The translations under genes and the position numbers were made by a program. The notes below the pieces were generated by a model. It saw only the letters and a program-made list of their open reading frames with translations. It did no database searches and was not told the DNA's origin. 64,000 nt of DNA from Bin127 sp965203505. GTDB lineage: Bacteria; Chloroflexota; Dehalococcoidia; Lucifugimonadales; Lucifugimonadaceae. Shown here in pieces: positions 34,075 through 43,690 of the stretch. The DNA lies in the NCBI GenBank assembly GCA_965203505.1, contig OZ241880.1, positions 62,001 to 126,000 on the forward strand, given 5' to 3'. Within the stretch, counting starts at the first letter, position 1. Each line of letters opens with the position of its first letter.

Positions 34075-35526
34075 ATGATAAGCCGTCAGGCGTCCCGCTC
34101 TGTCGTATCTGCGCGCGGGCACTGCAACCAAAGGGCCAACTTGCTTCGTGCAACGGTGATCAGCGTCGCCCTATTGACTTTTAGCTTCCTTCTCATGGCG
34201 TGCGGTTCTGCGCCAGCTGCAACCCCGGTAGTGGTAGAGGTTGAGAAGATCGTTGAGGTGGAACGCCCCACTACTCCGGTCGTAGTTGAGGTCGACAAAA
34301 TCGTCGAAGTGCCGGTGGAAAGAGTGGTGGAAGTTGAGAAACTGGTGGAGGTTGAGAAACCTGCGACGCCAGTAGTCGTAGAAGTCGAGGTCGAGAGGAT
34401 CGTCGAAGTTGCGAAAGCCACGACTCCGGTGGTGGTTGAGGTCGAAAGGGTAGTTGAGGTTGACAGAGTTGTCGAGGTCGAAAAAGTCGTCGAGGTACCG
34501 GTCGAGAAGGTCGTCGAAGTCGAAAGGATCGTCGAGGTTGAGAAACCAGTAATCGTCGAGAAGCAAGTCGTCGTTGAGGTGGAGAGGCCGCTGGCAGACC
34601 CTAAAACGCTAACGGTTTACTCAGGACGCAGCAAGTCACTGGTCGACCCGATTCTGCAAGAGTTCTCGTTGTTGACAGGCATTCCCATAGAGGTGCGGTA
34701 CGCGGGCACGAGCGAGATGGCGGCGACATTGCTCGAGGAAGGTGACAGGTCTCCAGCCGATGTGTTCTTTGCGCAGGACCCCGGTGGTCTCGGTGCTGTC
34801 AGGTCGCTTTTCCAGACGTTGCCAGACCACATCTACGGTCTTTCGGCGGCTTGGGCGAGCGATCCCGACCAAAAGTGGGTCGGCGTTTCTGGCCGCGCTC
34901 GGGTGATCGTATACAGCAAAGAGAACATCACTGAGGATGAGCTTCCCGAATCGATCTGGGACTTCACTGACCCCAAGTGGAAGGGCCGGATCGGGTTCCC
35001 GCCGACTAACGCATCGTTCCACGTGATGGTGACGGCGATGAGATTGAATTGGGGCGAGGAAAAGACTCGTGAGTGGCTAGAAGGGATTATGGCGAATGAG
35101 CCGATTTTCTATGCCAAGAACACCCCGACCGTCGCCGCGGCAGGTGCGGGCGAGATCGACGCTGGTTTCGTGAATCACTACTACCTGCACCGTCGCTTGG
35201 CGGAAGACCCTAACTTCGCGGCTGGAAACTATTACACCCCTGCCGACGACGCGGGATCACTCGTCATGGCCGCCGGCGCGGGCATCCTCGCCTCGACCGA
35301 TGCCCAAGAAGAGGCGGAGCGCCTGCTGAAGTTCCTACTCGGCGTGACGGCTCAGCAGTATTTCGCGACGAGTACCCACGAATACCCATTCAACCCGGCC
35401 GTGCAACCGTCGGAGTATCTGCCGGACCTAGGAGATATCAGCGAACGCTTCTATATCGACTTGGGTCTGCTGGATGACCTGCCCGGCACGGTTCAACTAC
35501 TACAGGAGGTTGGTGCACTTCCGTGA
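34075..35526 (+). CDS. Ferric-iron-type ABC importer binding lipoprotein on a Val-Glu-Val stalk
   Basis: 483 residues. Lipoprotein signal ending LLMAC (Cys43), then about 120 residues (51-172) of near-perfect VVEVEK/IVEVEKP repeats, then a class II periplasmic-binding domain: TVYSGRSKSLVDPILQEFSLLTGIPIEVRYAG, PADVFFAQDPGGLGAV, GVSGRARVIVYSKENI, ESIWDFTDPKWKGRIGFPPTN, AGEIDAGFVNHYYLHR. These match Fe3+ or similar metal/oxyanion binding proteins (FbpA/FutA-like). Stop overlaps the permease start (GTGA). The repeat stalk presumably holds the binding lobe away from the membrane. Confidence 0.88.
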   Translation: MISRQASRSVVSARGHCNQRANLLRATVISVALLTFSFLLMACGSAPAATPVVVEVEKIVEVERPTTPVVVEVDKIVEVPVERVVEVEKLVEVEKPATPVVVEVEVERIVEVAKATTPVVVEVERVVEVDRVVEVEKVVEVPVEKVVEVERIVEVEKPVIVEKQVVVEVERPLADPKTLTVYSGRSKSLVDPILQEFSLLTGIPIEVRYAGTSEMAATLLEEGDRSPADVFFAQDPGGLGAVRSLFQTLPDHIYGLSAAWASDPDQKWVGVSGRARVIVYSKENITEDELPESIWDFTDPKWKGRIGFPPTNASFHVMVTAMRLNWGEEKTREWLEGIMANEPIFYAKNTPTVAAAGAGEIDAGFVNHYYLHRRLAEDPNFAAGNYYTPADDAGSLVMAAGAGILASTDAQEEAERLLKFLLGVTAQQYFATSTHEYPFNPAVQPSEYLPDLGDISERFYIDLGLLDDLPGTVQLLQEVGALP

Positions 35527-37157
35527 CCCGCTCTACAGCGGAAGTAGCAAGACCTGCACTGAGACCCCGCCGTGCCGTTAGACGCGGCACAGGCGGGGCT
35601 CCGTCATGGGTAGCAATTGCGGCCGCATGCGTCGTCGTGGTCGCGTTGCTGCCCGTCATTTATTTGTTCGTCCGTGGTATCGGAGGTGGCGAGACAACCT
35701 GGGATTTCTTGACGCGTCCAAACTCAGTCAAGGTTGTATGGCGAACGATCAGTGTCATCGCGCTCGTTACAGTGGTTTCGCTTATTGTAGCCGTACCTGC
35801 CGCTTGGCTTACGATGAGGACCAATATGCCGTTTCGGCGCATTATCGCCGTCGCATTGGCGCTTCCACTGGTGGTGCCGAGTTTCGTGATGGCGACTACG
35901 CTCATCGAGGCCTTTGGTCCAAAAGGAGCCTTGCAAGAAATCTTGGAACCGTTGGGCGTCGATCGTTTACCTTCTATCTACGGCCTCCCCGGCGCGACAC
36001 TGGTGTTGGTTCTGGTGACCTACCCGTACGTCTACCTTACCGTTCGAGCATCGATAGCGGGTTTGAATCCAGAGTTGACGGAAGCGGCACGAAGTATGGG
36101 CCACACGATGCTGGGAGCTTTCCGACGCATCACCGTGCCGCTGCTTTTGCCAGCCATGGGTTCAGGAGCCATACTCGCCGCGCTGTACACGCTCAGTGAC
36201 TACGGCGGCGTGGCGCTCATGAGACACTACACACTCACGGTCTCCATCATGGTCAACTACCAGACTTCTGTTGATCGGATCGGAGGGGCGGCGATGTCGA
36301 TGCTGTTAGTGGTGTTCGCTGTATTTTTGTTGGCGATAGAGGCCACGATCAGGGGTAGGCGGCGTTACGACGATGCCTCAGGCGGCGTCCGGAGGTCTGA
36401 TCGAGAAGTGCAGTTGGGATGGTGGATGATGCCAGCCTTGATCTTCACTCTAGTCCCGATTGTCGTCGGAGTTTTGGTTCCGGTGATCGTATTGCTGGAA
36501 TGGTTCATCCGTGGGATGTTGCTAGGGCTCGAGGGATCCGCGATCTTGGTTCCGCTGTGGAACTCCCTCCAAGCCTCAGGATTGGCGGCAATCGCCACCA
36601 TTGTCATGGCACTGCCCGTCGCGTTCCTAACCGTTCGGTATCGAAGCTGGTTGAACGACGTTTTCGAGAAGGCCGTCTATATCGGCTTCGGGTTGCCCGG
36701 GGTCGTGATAGCACTTTCGCTCGTGTTCTTCGCCGTCAATTTCGCCCTCTTCATATATCAGACCATGGTTCTGCTCGTCTTCGCCTATGCAGTTCTATTC
36801 CTTCCTGTTGCACTGGGCGCTCTACGCTCGGGACTTTTGCAGATCAACCCTAACTTAGAGGAAGCAGCGGAATCTCTCGGTATGACACAGTTCAAATCAT
36901 TCGTCAAGGTCACGTTGCCGATATTGATGCCGAGCATCTTCGCCAGCGCTGCGCTGGTATTCCTGCTGACGATGAAAGAGTTGCCCGCGACATTGATATT
37001 GGGGCCGACGGGTTTCGACACGCTTGCCACGTCGATTTGGTCGGCATATTCCGAAGCGTTCTTGACCCAAACGGCCGCATCGTCCCTAATTTTGGTCGCT
37101 GCCGCTGGCATCCCTACGGCTTGGTTAGTGCTGCGCGAACATTCATACCGACGATGA
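35523..37157 (+). CDS. Iron ABC transporter permease (FbpB-like, fused double domain)
   Basis: 544 residues, GTG 35523 overlapping the binding-protein stop by 4 bases. Two homologous permease halves, each with an EAA-type loop: AARSMGHTMLGAFRRITVPLLLPAM and AAESLGMTQFKSFVKVTLPILMPSI. About twelve hydrophobic segments. The fused two-half form is typical of ferric-iron and some thiamine importers. Confidence 0.92.
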   Translation: MTRSTAEVARPALRPRRAVRRGTGGAPSWVAIAAACVVVVALLPVIYLFVRGIGGGETTWDFLTRPNSVKVVWRTISVIALVTVVSLIVAVPAAWLTMRTNMPFRRIIAVALALPLVVPSFVMATTLIEAFGPKGALQEILEPLGVDRLPSIYGLPGATLVLVLVTYPYVYLTVRASIAGLNPELTEAARSMGHTMLGAFRRITVPLLLPAMGSGAILAALYTLSDYGGVALMRHYTLTVSIMVNYQTSVDRIGGAAMSMLLVVFAVFLLAIEATIRGRRRYDDASGGVRRSDREVQLGWWMMPALIFTLVPIVVGVLVPVIVLLEWFIRGMLLGLEGSAILVPLWNSLQASGLAAIATIVMALPVAFLTVRYRSWLNDVFEKAVYIGFGLPGVVIALSLVFFAVNFALFIYQTMVLLVFAYAVLFLPVALGALRSGLLQINPNLEEAAESLGMTQFKSFVKVTLPILMPSIFASAALVFLLTMKELPATLILGPTGFDTLATSIWSAYSEAFLTQTAASSLILVAAAGIPTAWLVLREHSYRR

Positions 37158-37265
37158 CTTCGATGTGCGACATCGGCAGTCCGTTTTGGGTGGTAATAGG
37201 ATTGGCGGTAGATGAAGCTTTTTCGACGACGCAAATCCTTTCATCGCGCCTTGCTCCGAGCTAGG

Positions 37266-38411
37266 ATGAACCGCTCACAAGCCACAGGCGCGATCCACCT
37301 CGAACAGGTGCAGACTCGGTATCACCCAGACGATCCACCGGTCTTGAATGGATTCAATTTGCAAGTCCAAGAAGGCGAGATAGTTTGTCTTCTAGGGCCT
37401 AGTGGTGTGGGCAAGACAACTGCGCTGCGCGTTATCGCTGGATTCGAGCGAGTCATCAACGGCTACGTGCGGTTGAACGGGACCTTGGTAGGCTCACCCT
37501 TCGTCCACGTACCGCCTCACCAACGCGCGCTCGGATTGGTATTCCAGTCCTATGCCTTGTTCCCGCATCTGAGCGTCGGCCAGAACGTTCAATTCGGTAT
37601 CAAAAATGCGAGCGATTCTGCCAAACGTCGGCGAACTCTGGAGATTCTTGAGATATGCGGCATCAGTGAATACGCGGATCGGGGCGTTCATGAACTCTCT
37701 GGCGGCGAGCAACAGAGGGTTGCGTTGGCTCGTGCGATCGCACCAGATTCGGTAGCAATCCTCCTAGACGAGCCGTTCAGCAACCTCGATCCGAGTCTGG
37801 TAACGCAACTTCGCAGACAAGTTCGAGACATCATCCAGCAAGCGGGCAAAACCGCAATTTTGGTGACGCACGATCGGGAGACTGCCTTCTTGACTGCGGA
37901 CCGTGTAGCAGTTATGCGCTCGGGTCGGGTGACACAGATCGGGACTGCCGAAGAGGTCTACGCACGCCCGGTTTCGCCTCACGTCGCGCGTGTAATAGGT
38001 CGATCTGCGTTCATCAAGGGCACTTTTCGCGGCGGCCGCGTTTTCACAGAAGCTGGAGAATTTCCCGCTGAGGTGGCAAATGGATACCAACTGAATGATG
38101 GCGAAGAAGTTGCGGCATTGATGAGGGCGTCGGAGTTGAGACTTCGCAGGCACGACACTAGAGGAGCCGACGAGGATGGTTGGACGTTGGAGCCGTTTAC
38201 GCCATGCGGCATCGACTGCCGATGTGTGGCGCGCATAGTGTCACGCGAGTTTCATGGCGATTTCACGGATTTCACAGTGAGTTTGCCGTCTGGTGACACC
38301 TTTCGCGTACGGAATCGATCGCACGTCGCTGCGTTGCCAGATGGAGCGCCTGTGACTGTAACCGTTGTGCGGGGCGCCAAGGTAATTGTCTATCCACAGG
38401 ACATGCGTTGA
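37266..38411 (+). CDS. Iron ABC transporter ATP-binding protein (FbpC-like)
   Basis: 381 residues from ATG 37266 (ATG 37212 also in frame, adding 18 residues). Walker A GPSGVGKTT, Q-loop FQSYALFPHL, signature LSGGEQQRVALARA, Walker B AILLDEPFSNLD, H-loop LVTHDRETA, then a C-terminal TOBE-like regulatory domain (HVARVIGRSAFIKGTFRGG ... GAPVTVTVVRGAKVIVYPQ). Third gene of the importer, 108 bases after the permease. Confidence 0.93.
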   Translation: MNRSQATGAIHLEQVQTRYHPDDPPVLNGFNLQVQEGEIVCLLGPSGVGKTTALRVIAGFERVINGYVRLNGTLVGSPFVHVPPHQRALGLVFQSYALFPHLSVGQNVQFGIKNASDSAKRRRTLEILEICGISEYADRGVHELSGGEQQRVALARAIAPDSVAILLDEPFSNLDPSLVTQLRRQVRDIIQQAGKTAILVTHDRETAFLTADRVAVMRSGRVTQIGTAEEVYARPVSPHVARVIGRSAFIKGTFRGGRVFTEAGEFPAEVANGYQLNDGEEVAALMRASELRLRRHDTRGADEDGWTLEPFTPCGIDCRCVARIVSREFHGDFTDFTVSLPSGDTFRVRNRSHVAALPDGAPVTVTVVRGAKVIVYPQDMR

Positions 38412-38667
38412 TCTGAATCGGCCCGATTGCTCATTCCAGGTAGTCGGACTCGATACATTTTGGCGGTTCGAGTTTTGTGGCACCCTAGTGCGTAGGTGCG
38501 ATCGCGAATACCTGAAACGTGATATCTCTTCGCCTGCGCTAAACGCAGTTCTCCGTACAAATACGCGACTGGATGATTAGCTCGTTGCACAATGCGACTA
38601 TCAAAAGGTGGTATAAGGAAATCAACCAGCGTATTCGACGCAACGAGATACGAAAGCGAGGTTGGTA

Positions 38668-39849
38668 ATGACGATTGAACGAATCAAAATAATCTCTGCC
38701 GTGGCGGCGCTTCTCGCTATGGGTTCGTTGTTAATCGCTTGTGACCTCGGTGGATCAGACGACGAGCCGTACCGCATCGGTGTGATGGAGTCGTTGACCG
38801 GGCCCGGCGAAACCTACGGAACCGTGGCAAACCAGGCAAAGCAGTTGGCTGTCGACGAGATCAACGCTGCTGGTGGAATCGATGGGCGGATGATCGAGTT
38901 GGTCGTGGAAGACTCGAAGTGCGGCGCTCAAGATGCCATTACTGCGTACAAGAAGCTCACAGATGTGGATGAGGTAAAGATCATCTTGGGAACTTCGTGC
39001 AGCGGCGCGATGCTAGGCGCGGCACCGTTGGCGGAAGAGGACGGCGTGATCTTGTTCTCTGGACTGGCGACTAACCCGGATATTGCCAATGCTGGCGACT
39101 ACATCTTCCGGACATCGATGAGCGACGCTCAACTCGGCGTCGACACGGGCAACCTGCTCTGGGCTGAAGGCGTTCGCAATTTGGCGACGATCACGGAATC
39201 GACCGATTACGCTGAAGGCGTCAGGCGCACTTCGGTGGACCAATTCAATAAGCGTGGCGGCACTGTCGTAGCTGAAGAACGCTACGCATCGGATGTGACC
39301 GACTTCCGGACTCAGTTGACCAAGCTGCTGAATGCGAACCCTGATGCCATCCACTTGGCGGCACAGTCCGAATTCACCGGCGGCACAATTGTCAAGCAGC
39401 TTCGAGAGCTAGGTTACGAAGGGCAGATTTACACGGAGGTTGTTCCGATCGGTGCTACCGCTTTGGAGATCGCCGGCGACGCGGCTAACGGGTTGAAGGC
39501 TGTAACTGCTGATCTTGATCCAGCCAACTCCAAAGCACAGGAAGTTCTTAACAACTTCAGGGAGAAGTACGACTACGTCACATTGCCGTGGTACCTCGGT
39601 TCCGCCTACGATGACGTGTACATAACTGCCGAGTGCCTGAAGCAAACGGAAGATGACCAAGACGCTGACGGTTTCCGTGACTGCCTCTACGGCATAACTT
39701 GGAGCGGAGCGATCGGCGACAACTACAGCTTCGACTCGAACGGTGAAGTCGTCGGCTTGGCCAACGTTGTAGTCGAGGTGCTTCCCACCGGAGAGCGAAC
39801 CGAAGACAACCAAGGCTACAAAGTTTTGGGCCCGGCACCGCTGGAATAG
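38668..39849 (+). CDS. Branched-chain amino-acid-type ABC binding lipoprotein, copy 1
   Basis: 393 residues from ATG 38668. Signal with lipobox LLIAC, then a class I periplasmic-binding (LivK-like) fold: YRIGVMESLTGPGETYGTVANQAKQLAVDEINAAGGIDGRMIELVVEDSKC. A tandem relative starts 117 bases downstream and is highly similar throughout (e.g. TECLKQTEDDQDADGF-type stretch in both), so this is a duplication. Ligand unknown; amides, urea or amino acids are typical. Confidence 0.9.
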   Translation: MTIERIKIISAVAALLAMGSLLIACDLGGSDDEPYRIGVMESLTGPGETYGTVANQAKQLAVDEINAAGGIDGRMIELVVEDSKCGAQDAITAYKKLTDVDEVKIILGTSCSGAMLGAAPLAEEDGVILFSGLATNPDIANAGDYIFRTSMSDAQLGVDTGNLLWAEGVRNLATITESTDYAEGVRRTSVDQFNKRGGTVVAEERYASDVTDFRTQLTKLLNANPDAIHLAAQSEFTGGTIVKQLRELGYEGQIYTEVVPIGATALEIAGDAANGLKAVTADLDPANSKAQEVLNNFREKYDYVTLPWYLGSAYDDVYITAECLKQTEDDQDADGFRDCLYGITWSGAIGDNYSFDSNGEVVGLANVVVEVLPTGERTEDNQGYKVLGPAPLE

Positions 39850-39966
39850 ACGTTGACACAGCGAAACGCGTCTTCGGACATTAGCACAGTGACAACCGAA
39901 GAGATCACTCGCCACGACGCGCGTTCAACTGCTCTGGGCAGTTTGGCATCGTAAAAAGTCGAACGA

Positions 39967-41208
39967 ATGGTAAATCGGGTGATTCCATCGATGCTCAACC
40001 GAAACGATCGCGGGGGCACAAGCAAAAACGTGGTGCAGCTACGGGTCCTGTGGTTCGCACTGCCGATAGTTTTGGCAACAATCTCAATCTCCTTCGCCTG
40101 CGGGGATAGCGATTCGACAGAAGAGGTTTACCGAGTCGGCGTGATGGAGTCGCTAACCGGCCTCGGAGAAACCTACGGAACCGTTGCGAGCAACGCCAAG
40201 CAGATGGCGGCCGACGAGATAAATGCCGCAGGTGGCATAAATGGCCGCAAACTCGAACTTGTAGTCGAAGATTCCAAGTGCAACGCGCAAGACGCAATCA
40301 CCGCGTACAACAAACTCACCGATGTCGAAAACGTCAAAATCGTGTTGGGCACATCGTGCAGTGCCGCAATGCTGGGTGTTGCCCCGCTCGCGCAAAAAGA
40401 CGGCAACATACTATTCTCAGGGGTGGCAGTACATCCCGACATCTCAAACGCGGGAGACTACGTGTTTCGAACCTCGATCAACGGGGAGAAGAACGGTACT
40501 GGTCTCGGCAACCTCATGTGGGACGACGGAATAAAGACGGTTGCAACGTTGAGCGAATCGACCGACTATGCGGAAGGGGCACGCCTCACTACCGTAGAAC
40601 AATTCAACAAACGCGGCGGACAGGTCTCTGCTGAGGAAAGGTACCCCTCGGATACCACCGACTTTCGAGCGCCGTTGACCAAATTGACGAACTCGAACCC
40701 TGACGCCATATTTGTTGCAGCGCAGGCAGAATTTTCAGGCGGTACTGCGATCAAACAACTCAGAGAGTTGGGTTGGGAAGGTCCGATCTACGGCGAGATC
40801 GTGTCCATCGGTTGGACCGCTCTCGAGATCGCTGGCGATGCGGCTACTGGTGTCAAGGCGGTGGTAGCTGTTCTTGAACCAGATAACGCCAAGGGGCAAG
40901 AGGTCATCGCTAATTTCAAAGAGAGATTCGATTACATCACGCTTGCGTGGTACGTCGGGTCTACCTATGACGACATCTACATCACCGCGGAATGTCTCAA
41001 GCAAACTGAGGATGACCAAGATGCCGACGGTTTCAAGGAGTGCCTCAACAACATCACATGGAGCGGCGCAATCGGCAACAACTACGGTTTCGATGAGCGG
41101 GGTGACGTTACGGACCTTGTTCCATCGATAGTTGAGATTTTGCCGACCAATGAAAGAACCACGGATAACCAAGGTTTGAAGGTACTTGGACCATCAACGG
41201 TCGATTAA
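39967..41208 (+). CDS. Branched-chain amino-acid-type ABC binding lipoprotein, copy 2
   Basis: 413 residues, ATG 39967 (or Met9). Lipobox-like SISFAC, then VYRVGVMESLTGLGETYGTV and the rest parallel to copy 1, with GTSCSAAMLGVAPLAQKDG versus GTSCSGAMLGAAPLAEEDG and ESTDYAEGARLTTVEQFNKRGG. Differences cluster in ligand-lobe loops (e.g. NGEKNGTGLGNLMWDDG versus SDAQLGVDTGNLLWAEG), so the two may bind different ligands for the shared permeases downstream. Confidence 0.9.
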   Translation: MVNRVIPSMLNRNDRGGTSKNVVQLRVLWFALPIVLATISISFACGDSDSTEEVYRVGVMESLTGLGETYGTVASNAKQMAADEINAAGGINGRKLELVVEDSKCNAQDAITAYNKLTDVENVKIVLGTSCSAAMLGVAPLAQKDGNILFSGVAVHPDISNAGDYVFRTSINGEKNGTGLGNLMWDDGIKTVATLSESTDYAEGARLTTVEQFNKRGGQVSAEERYPSDTTDFRAPLTKLTNSNPDAIFVAAQAEFSGGTAIKQLRELGWEGPIYGEIVSIGWTALEIAGDAATGVKAVVAVLEPDNAKGQEVIANFKERFDYITLAWYVGSTYDDIYITAECLKQTEDDQDADGFKECLNNITWSGAIGNNYGFDERGDVTDLVPSIVEILPTNERTTDNQGLKVLGPSTVD

Positions 41209-41274
41209 ACCTGCCACCGGTTTGCAAATGCAGTAAAAATCGAGAGAGACCCATCCCCAAACGAAACGATCCAA

Positions 41275-42633
41275 GTGACTGACATCCGCAGCTACTTTTC
41301 CAATCGCAGCAACTTCATCGCGGTCGTGTTGACTGCGCTGGTGGTCGCATACATCGGGTGGAAGATTGTTGAATCCCCGGATCAAGCTCTGCAGTTCGCG
41401 TTTAACGGGATGTCGGTCGGGGCGGTTTACGCGTTGGTGGCTTTGGGTTTCACCATCGTCTACAGCACCGTTTGGTTCTTCGACATGTATTACGGCGCCG
41501 CCGCGGCCTTGGGGGCGTACGGTGTCTTCTATCTGAGATCATCCGAGACCCTCGGCGGCCTTTACGAAGTCAACACCCCCGTCGTCAACGGTATCTTCTC
41601 CCTCGTGGTGGTAGGGGTCGTGTTTTGGGCACTACACACCGCTTTCTACTACCGACTCCGAAACCGCTTCAGCGACACCGTGGTCCGCGCAAGTTTCGCC
41701 GTCATCGCTCTCATCGCAGGCGCGTATATCGACATCGTCCTCACGAGACCCGGAGACCTTCACTTCACCCTGGCACCCGCCATCGTAGCCGTTGTGGCGA
41801 CTTTCATAGTTTGGCTTGGCCGAACTATGCAGACGAGGTTTCTGTCTTCGAAATTTTCACTCGGTCCAATCGCCGTATTGACCGTAATCGGGATAGCGGT
41901 CGGCGTCAACATCGCCATCTGGGTCGCCAACACACCCGGCTCGAAGCTCTACCTCAGCTGGATAGTCTCTTGCTTCTTAGCGGGAACTGTTTCGCTGGCC
42001 CTCTATCGCGGCCTGTACGTTTTCATGCGAGAACGAGCACGATCTCCCCTCGTCATGCTCGTCGCCACTCTAGGTATCCTGCTCGCCTTCAGCGCTTTGA
42101 TCGTGATGGTCTTCGAACCCGCACCAAGACCGTTGCCGGAACCCTTCGGCGGCTCGATACAGGAAATCGCCGGAGCGAGCATCAAGCCGATCAACCTGTT
42201 CACAATTGCGGTCGCCATCATCGGATTCTTAGGGCTGCTTTGGTTGTTGAAGAAGACGACATTCGGGCGCATGGTAAGGGCGATCGGCGATGATGAAGAG
42301 GTGGCGAAAGTCGTTGGAATCAACACCACAGTGATAGTAGCGATCGTGTTCTTTATCGGAGCCGTGTTCGCCGCATTGGGCGGTATTTTGAGCGGTCACG
42401 ACACGGCGATCCAACCCCGTATGGGGCTGCTGTTGCTGCTCAAAGGTTGGATCGCGTCAGTTGTCGGTGGAATCGGCAATTTATCAGGCGCCATTTTGGG
42501 CGGTTTCCTCTTGGGCATGGTGGAGCAATTCGGGATTTGGGATCTGGCGGGGGAATGGCGAGATGTGGTTTCTTTCGTCGTGCTGATACTGTTCTTATCT
42601 TTTTGGCCTACTGGGATCCTGCCGAGGAAGTGA
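41275..42633 (+). CDS. LivH-like ABC permease with enlarged middle
   Basis: 452 residues from GTG 41275; usual LivH is about 290-310. The normal beginning (FNGMSVGAVYALVALGFTIVYSTVWFFDMYYGA) and end (VRAIGDDEEVAKVVGINT ... GMLLLLKGWIASVVGGIGNLSGAILGG) are present. Between them (about 100-245) lie four or five additional hydrophobic segments. Two extra turns of membrane insertion could change pore or partner contacts. Downstream livM follows after 10 bases. Confidence 0.88.
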   Translation: MTDIRSYFSNRSNFIAVVLTALVVAYIGWKIVESPDQALQFAFNGMSVGAVYALVALGFTIVYSTVWFFDMYYGAAAALGAYGVFYLRSSETLGGLYEVNTPVVNGIFSLVVVGVVFWALHTAFYYRLRNRFSDTVVRASFAVIALIAGAYIDIVLTRPGDLHFTLAPAIVAVVATFIVWLGRTMQTRFLSSKFSLGPIAVLTVIGIAVGVNIAIWVANTPGSKLYLSWIVSCFLAGTVSLALYRGLYVFMRERARSPLVMLVATLGILLAFSALIVMVFEPAPRPLPEPFGGSIQEIAGASIKPINLFTIAVAIIGFLGLLWLLKKTTFGRMVRAIGDDEEVAKVVGINTTVIVAIVFFIGAVFAALGGILSGHDTAIQPRMGLLLLLKGWIASVVGGIGNLSGAILGGFLLGMVEQFGIWDLAGEWRDVVSFVVLILFLSFWPTGILPRK

Positions 42634-42643
42634 TGATGTAGCG

Positions 42644-43690
42644 ATGAATAACGGCTCAGCTACAGCTTCCCTCTCGGTATTCCAGCGTGTATCGGCGACG
42701 GTCAGAGAAAAGGGCGACATTGAGTTGTACGCCAACGTGTTCGTGATCGCGTGGGCAGTGATTTTCACGCTCTGGCAAGGATTTGAATTCGCGATCACGT
42801 TGGGAACCGTTTTCTGTATCTGGGCAATCCTTGCCGTGAGTCTCAACCTCGTTGTCGGTTATACAGGCCTTTTGTCTGTTGGTCACATCGGATTCTTCGG
42901 CATCGGTGCCTATGGAATGGCGATCCTGACATCTGACACCTCGTACGAGTTGCTGAGGACGGAGTCGATACCGCAGTTCGGTTTGCCTTTCTTCGCCGCG
43001 CTTCCAATCTGCATTCTGCTTGCCGGGGTTGTTGCGATCGCGGTCGGCGTCGTGTTCAATCGCTTCCGAGATGACATCTACGTGCTGGTCTCGTTCGGTT
43101 TCGCCATAATCGCGTTCAACGTGTTCCTTAGCTGGCGCGCGCTTACACGTGGAGCCTACGGCATCCCCGACGTCGCGCGACCGCGGATCGGCGACTGGGA
43201 ACTCAACGGAGAACTCGATTACTTGATTCTCTGTGCCGTGTTCCTGCTGATCGTGGTCGGCATCTCTTGGTTCTTGGTGTCTTCATCCTTCGGGCGCGTT
43301 TTGAAGGCGATCCGGGAAGACGAGCAGGCCGCCGAAGTGTTCGGATATCGTGCTACGTATTACAAGTTGGCGATCTGGGTGATATCGGCGATGATGGCGG
43401 GTATGGCCGGCGGACTTTTCGGGAGTTTCACATCGTTCGTCGACCCGAACTCGTTCATCCTGTTGGAATCGATGCTGCTGGTTTCGATCGTGATACTCGG
43501 CGGGCTCGCATCGATACGCGGATCGTTGCTAGGTGCGATGGCGTTCGTGCTGCTCGAAGAAGGGATGCGCTTCGTTCCGTTCCTGCCGTCTGAGTTTGTT
43601 GGACAGGCGAGACAGGTGGTTTTGGGCTTGCTGCTTGTGTTGCTGATGCTGTTCAGACCGCAAGGCCTCGCAGGGAGGTACAAGCTATGA
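42644..43690 (+). CDS. LivM-like ABC permease
   Basis: 348 residues. Typical blocks are LNLVVGYTGLLSVGHIGFFGIGAYGMAIL, AIREDEQAAEVFGYRATYYKLAIWVISAMMAGMAGGLFG, and SMLLVSIVILGGLASIRGSLLGAMAFVLLEEG. Its end overlaps livG (ATGA at 43687). Confidence 0.92.
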   Translation: MNNGSATASLSVFQRVSATVREKGDIELYANVFVIAWAVIFTLWQGFEFAITLGTVFCIWAILAVSLNLVVGYTGLLSVGHIGFFGIGAYGMAILTSDTSYELLRTESIPQFGLPFFAALPICILLAGVVAIAVGVVFNRFRDDIYVLVSFGFAIIAFNVFLSWRALTRGAYGIPDVARPRIGDWELNGELDYLILCAVFLLIVVGISWFLVSSSFGRVLKAIREDEQAAEVFGYRATYYKLAIWVISAMMAGMAGGLFGSFTSFVDPNSFILLESMLLVSIVILGGLASIRGSLLGAMAFVLLEEGMRFVPFLPSEFVGQARQVVLGLLLVLLMLFRPQGLAGRYKL

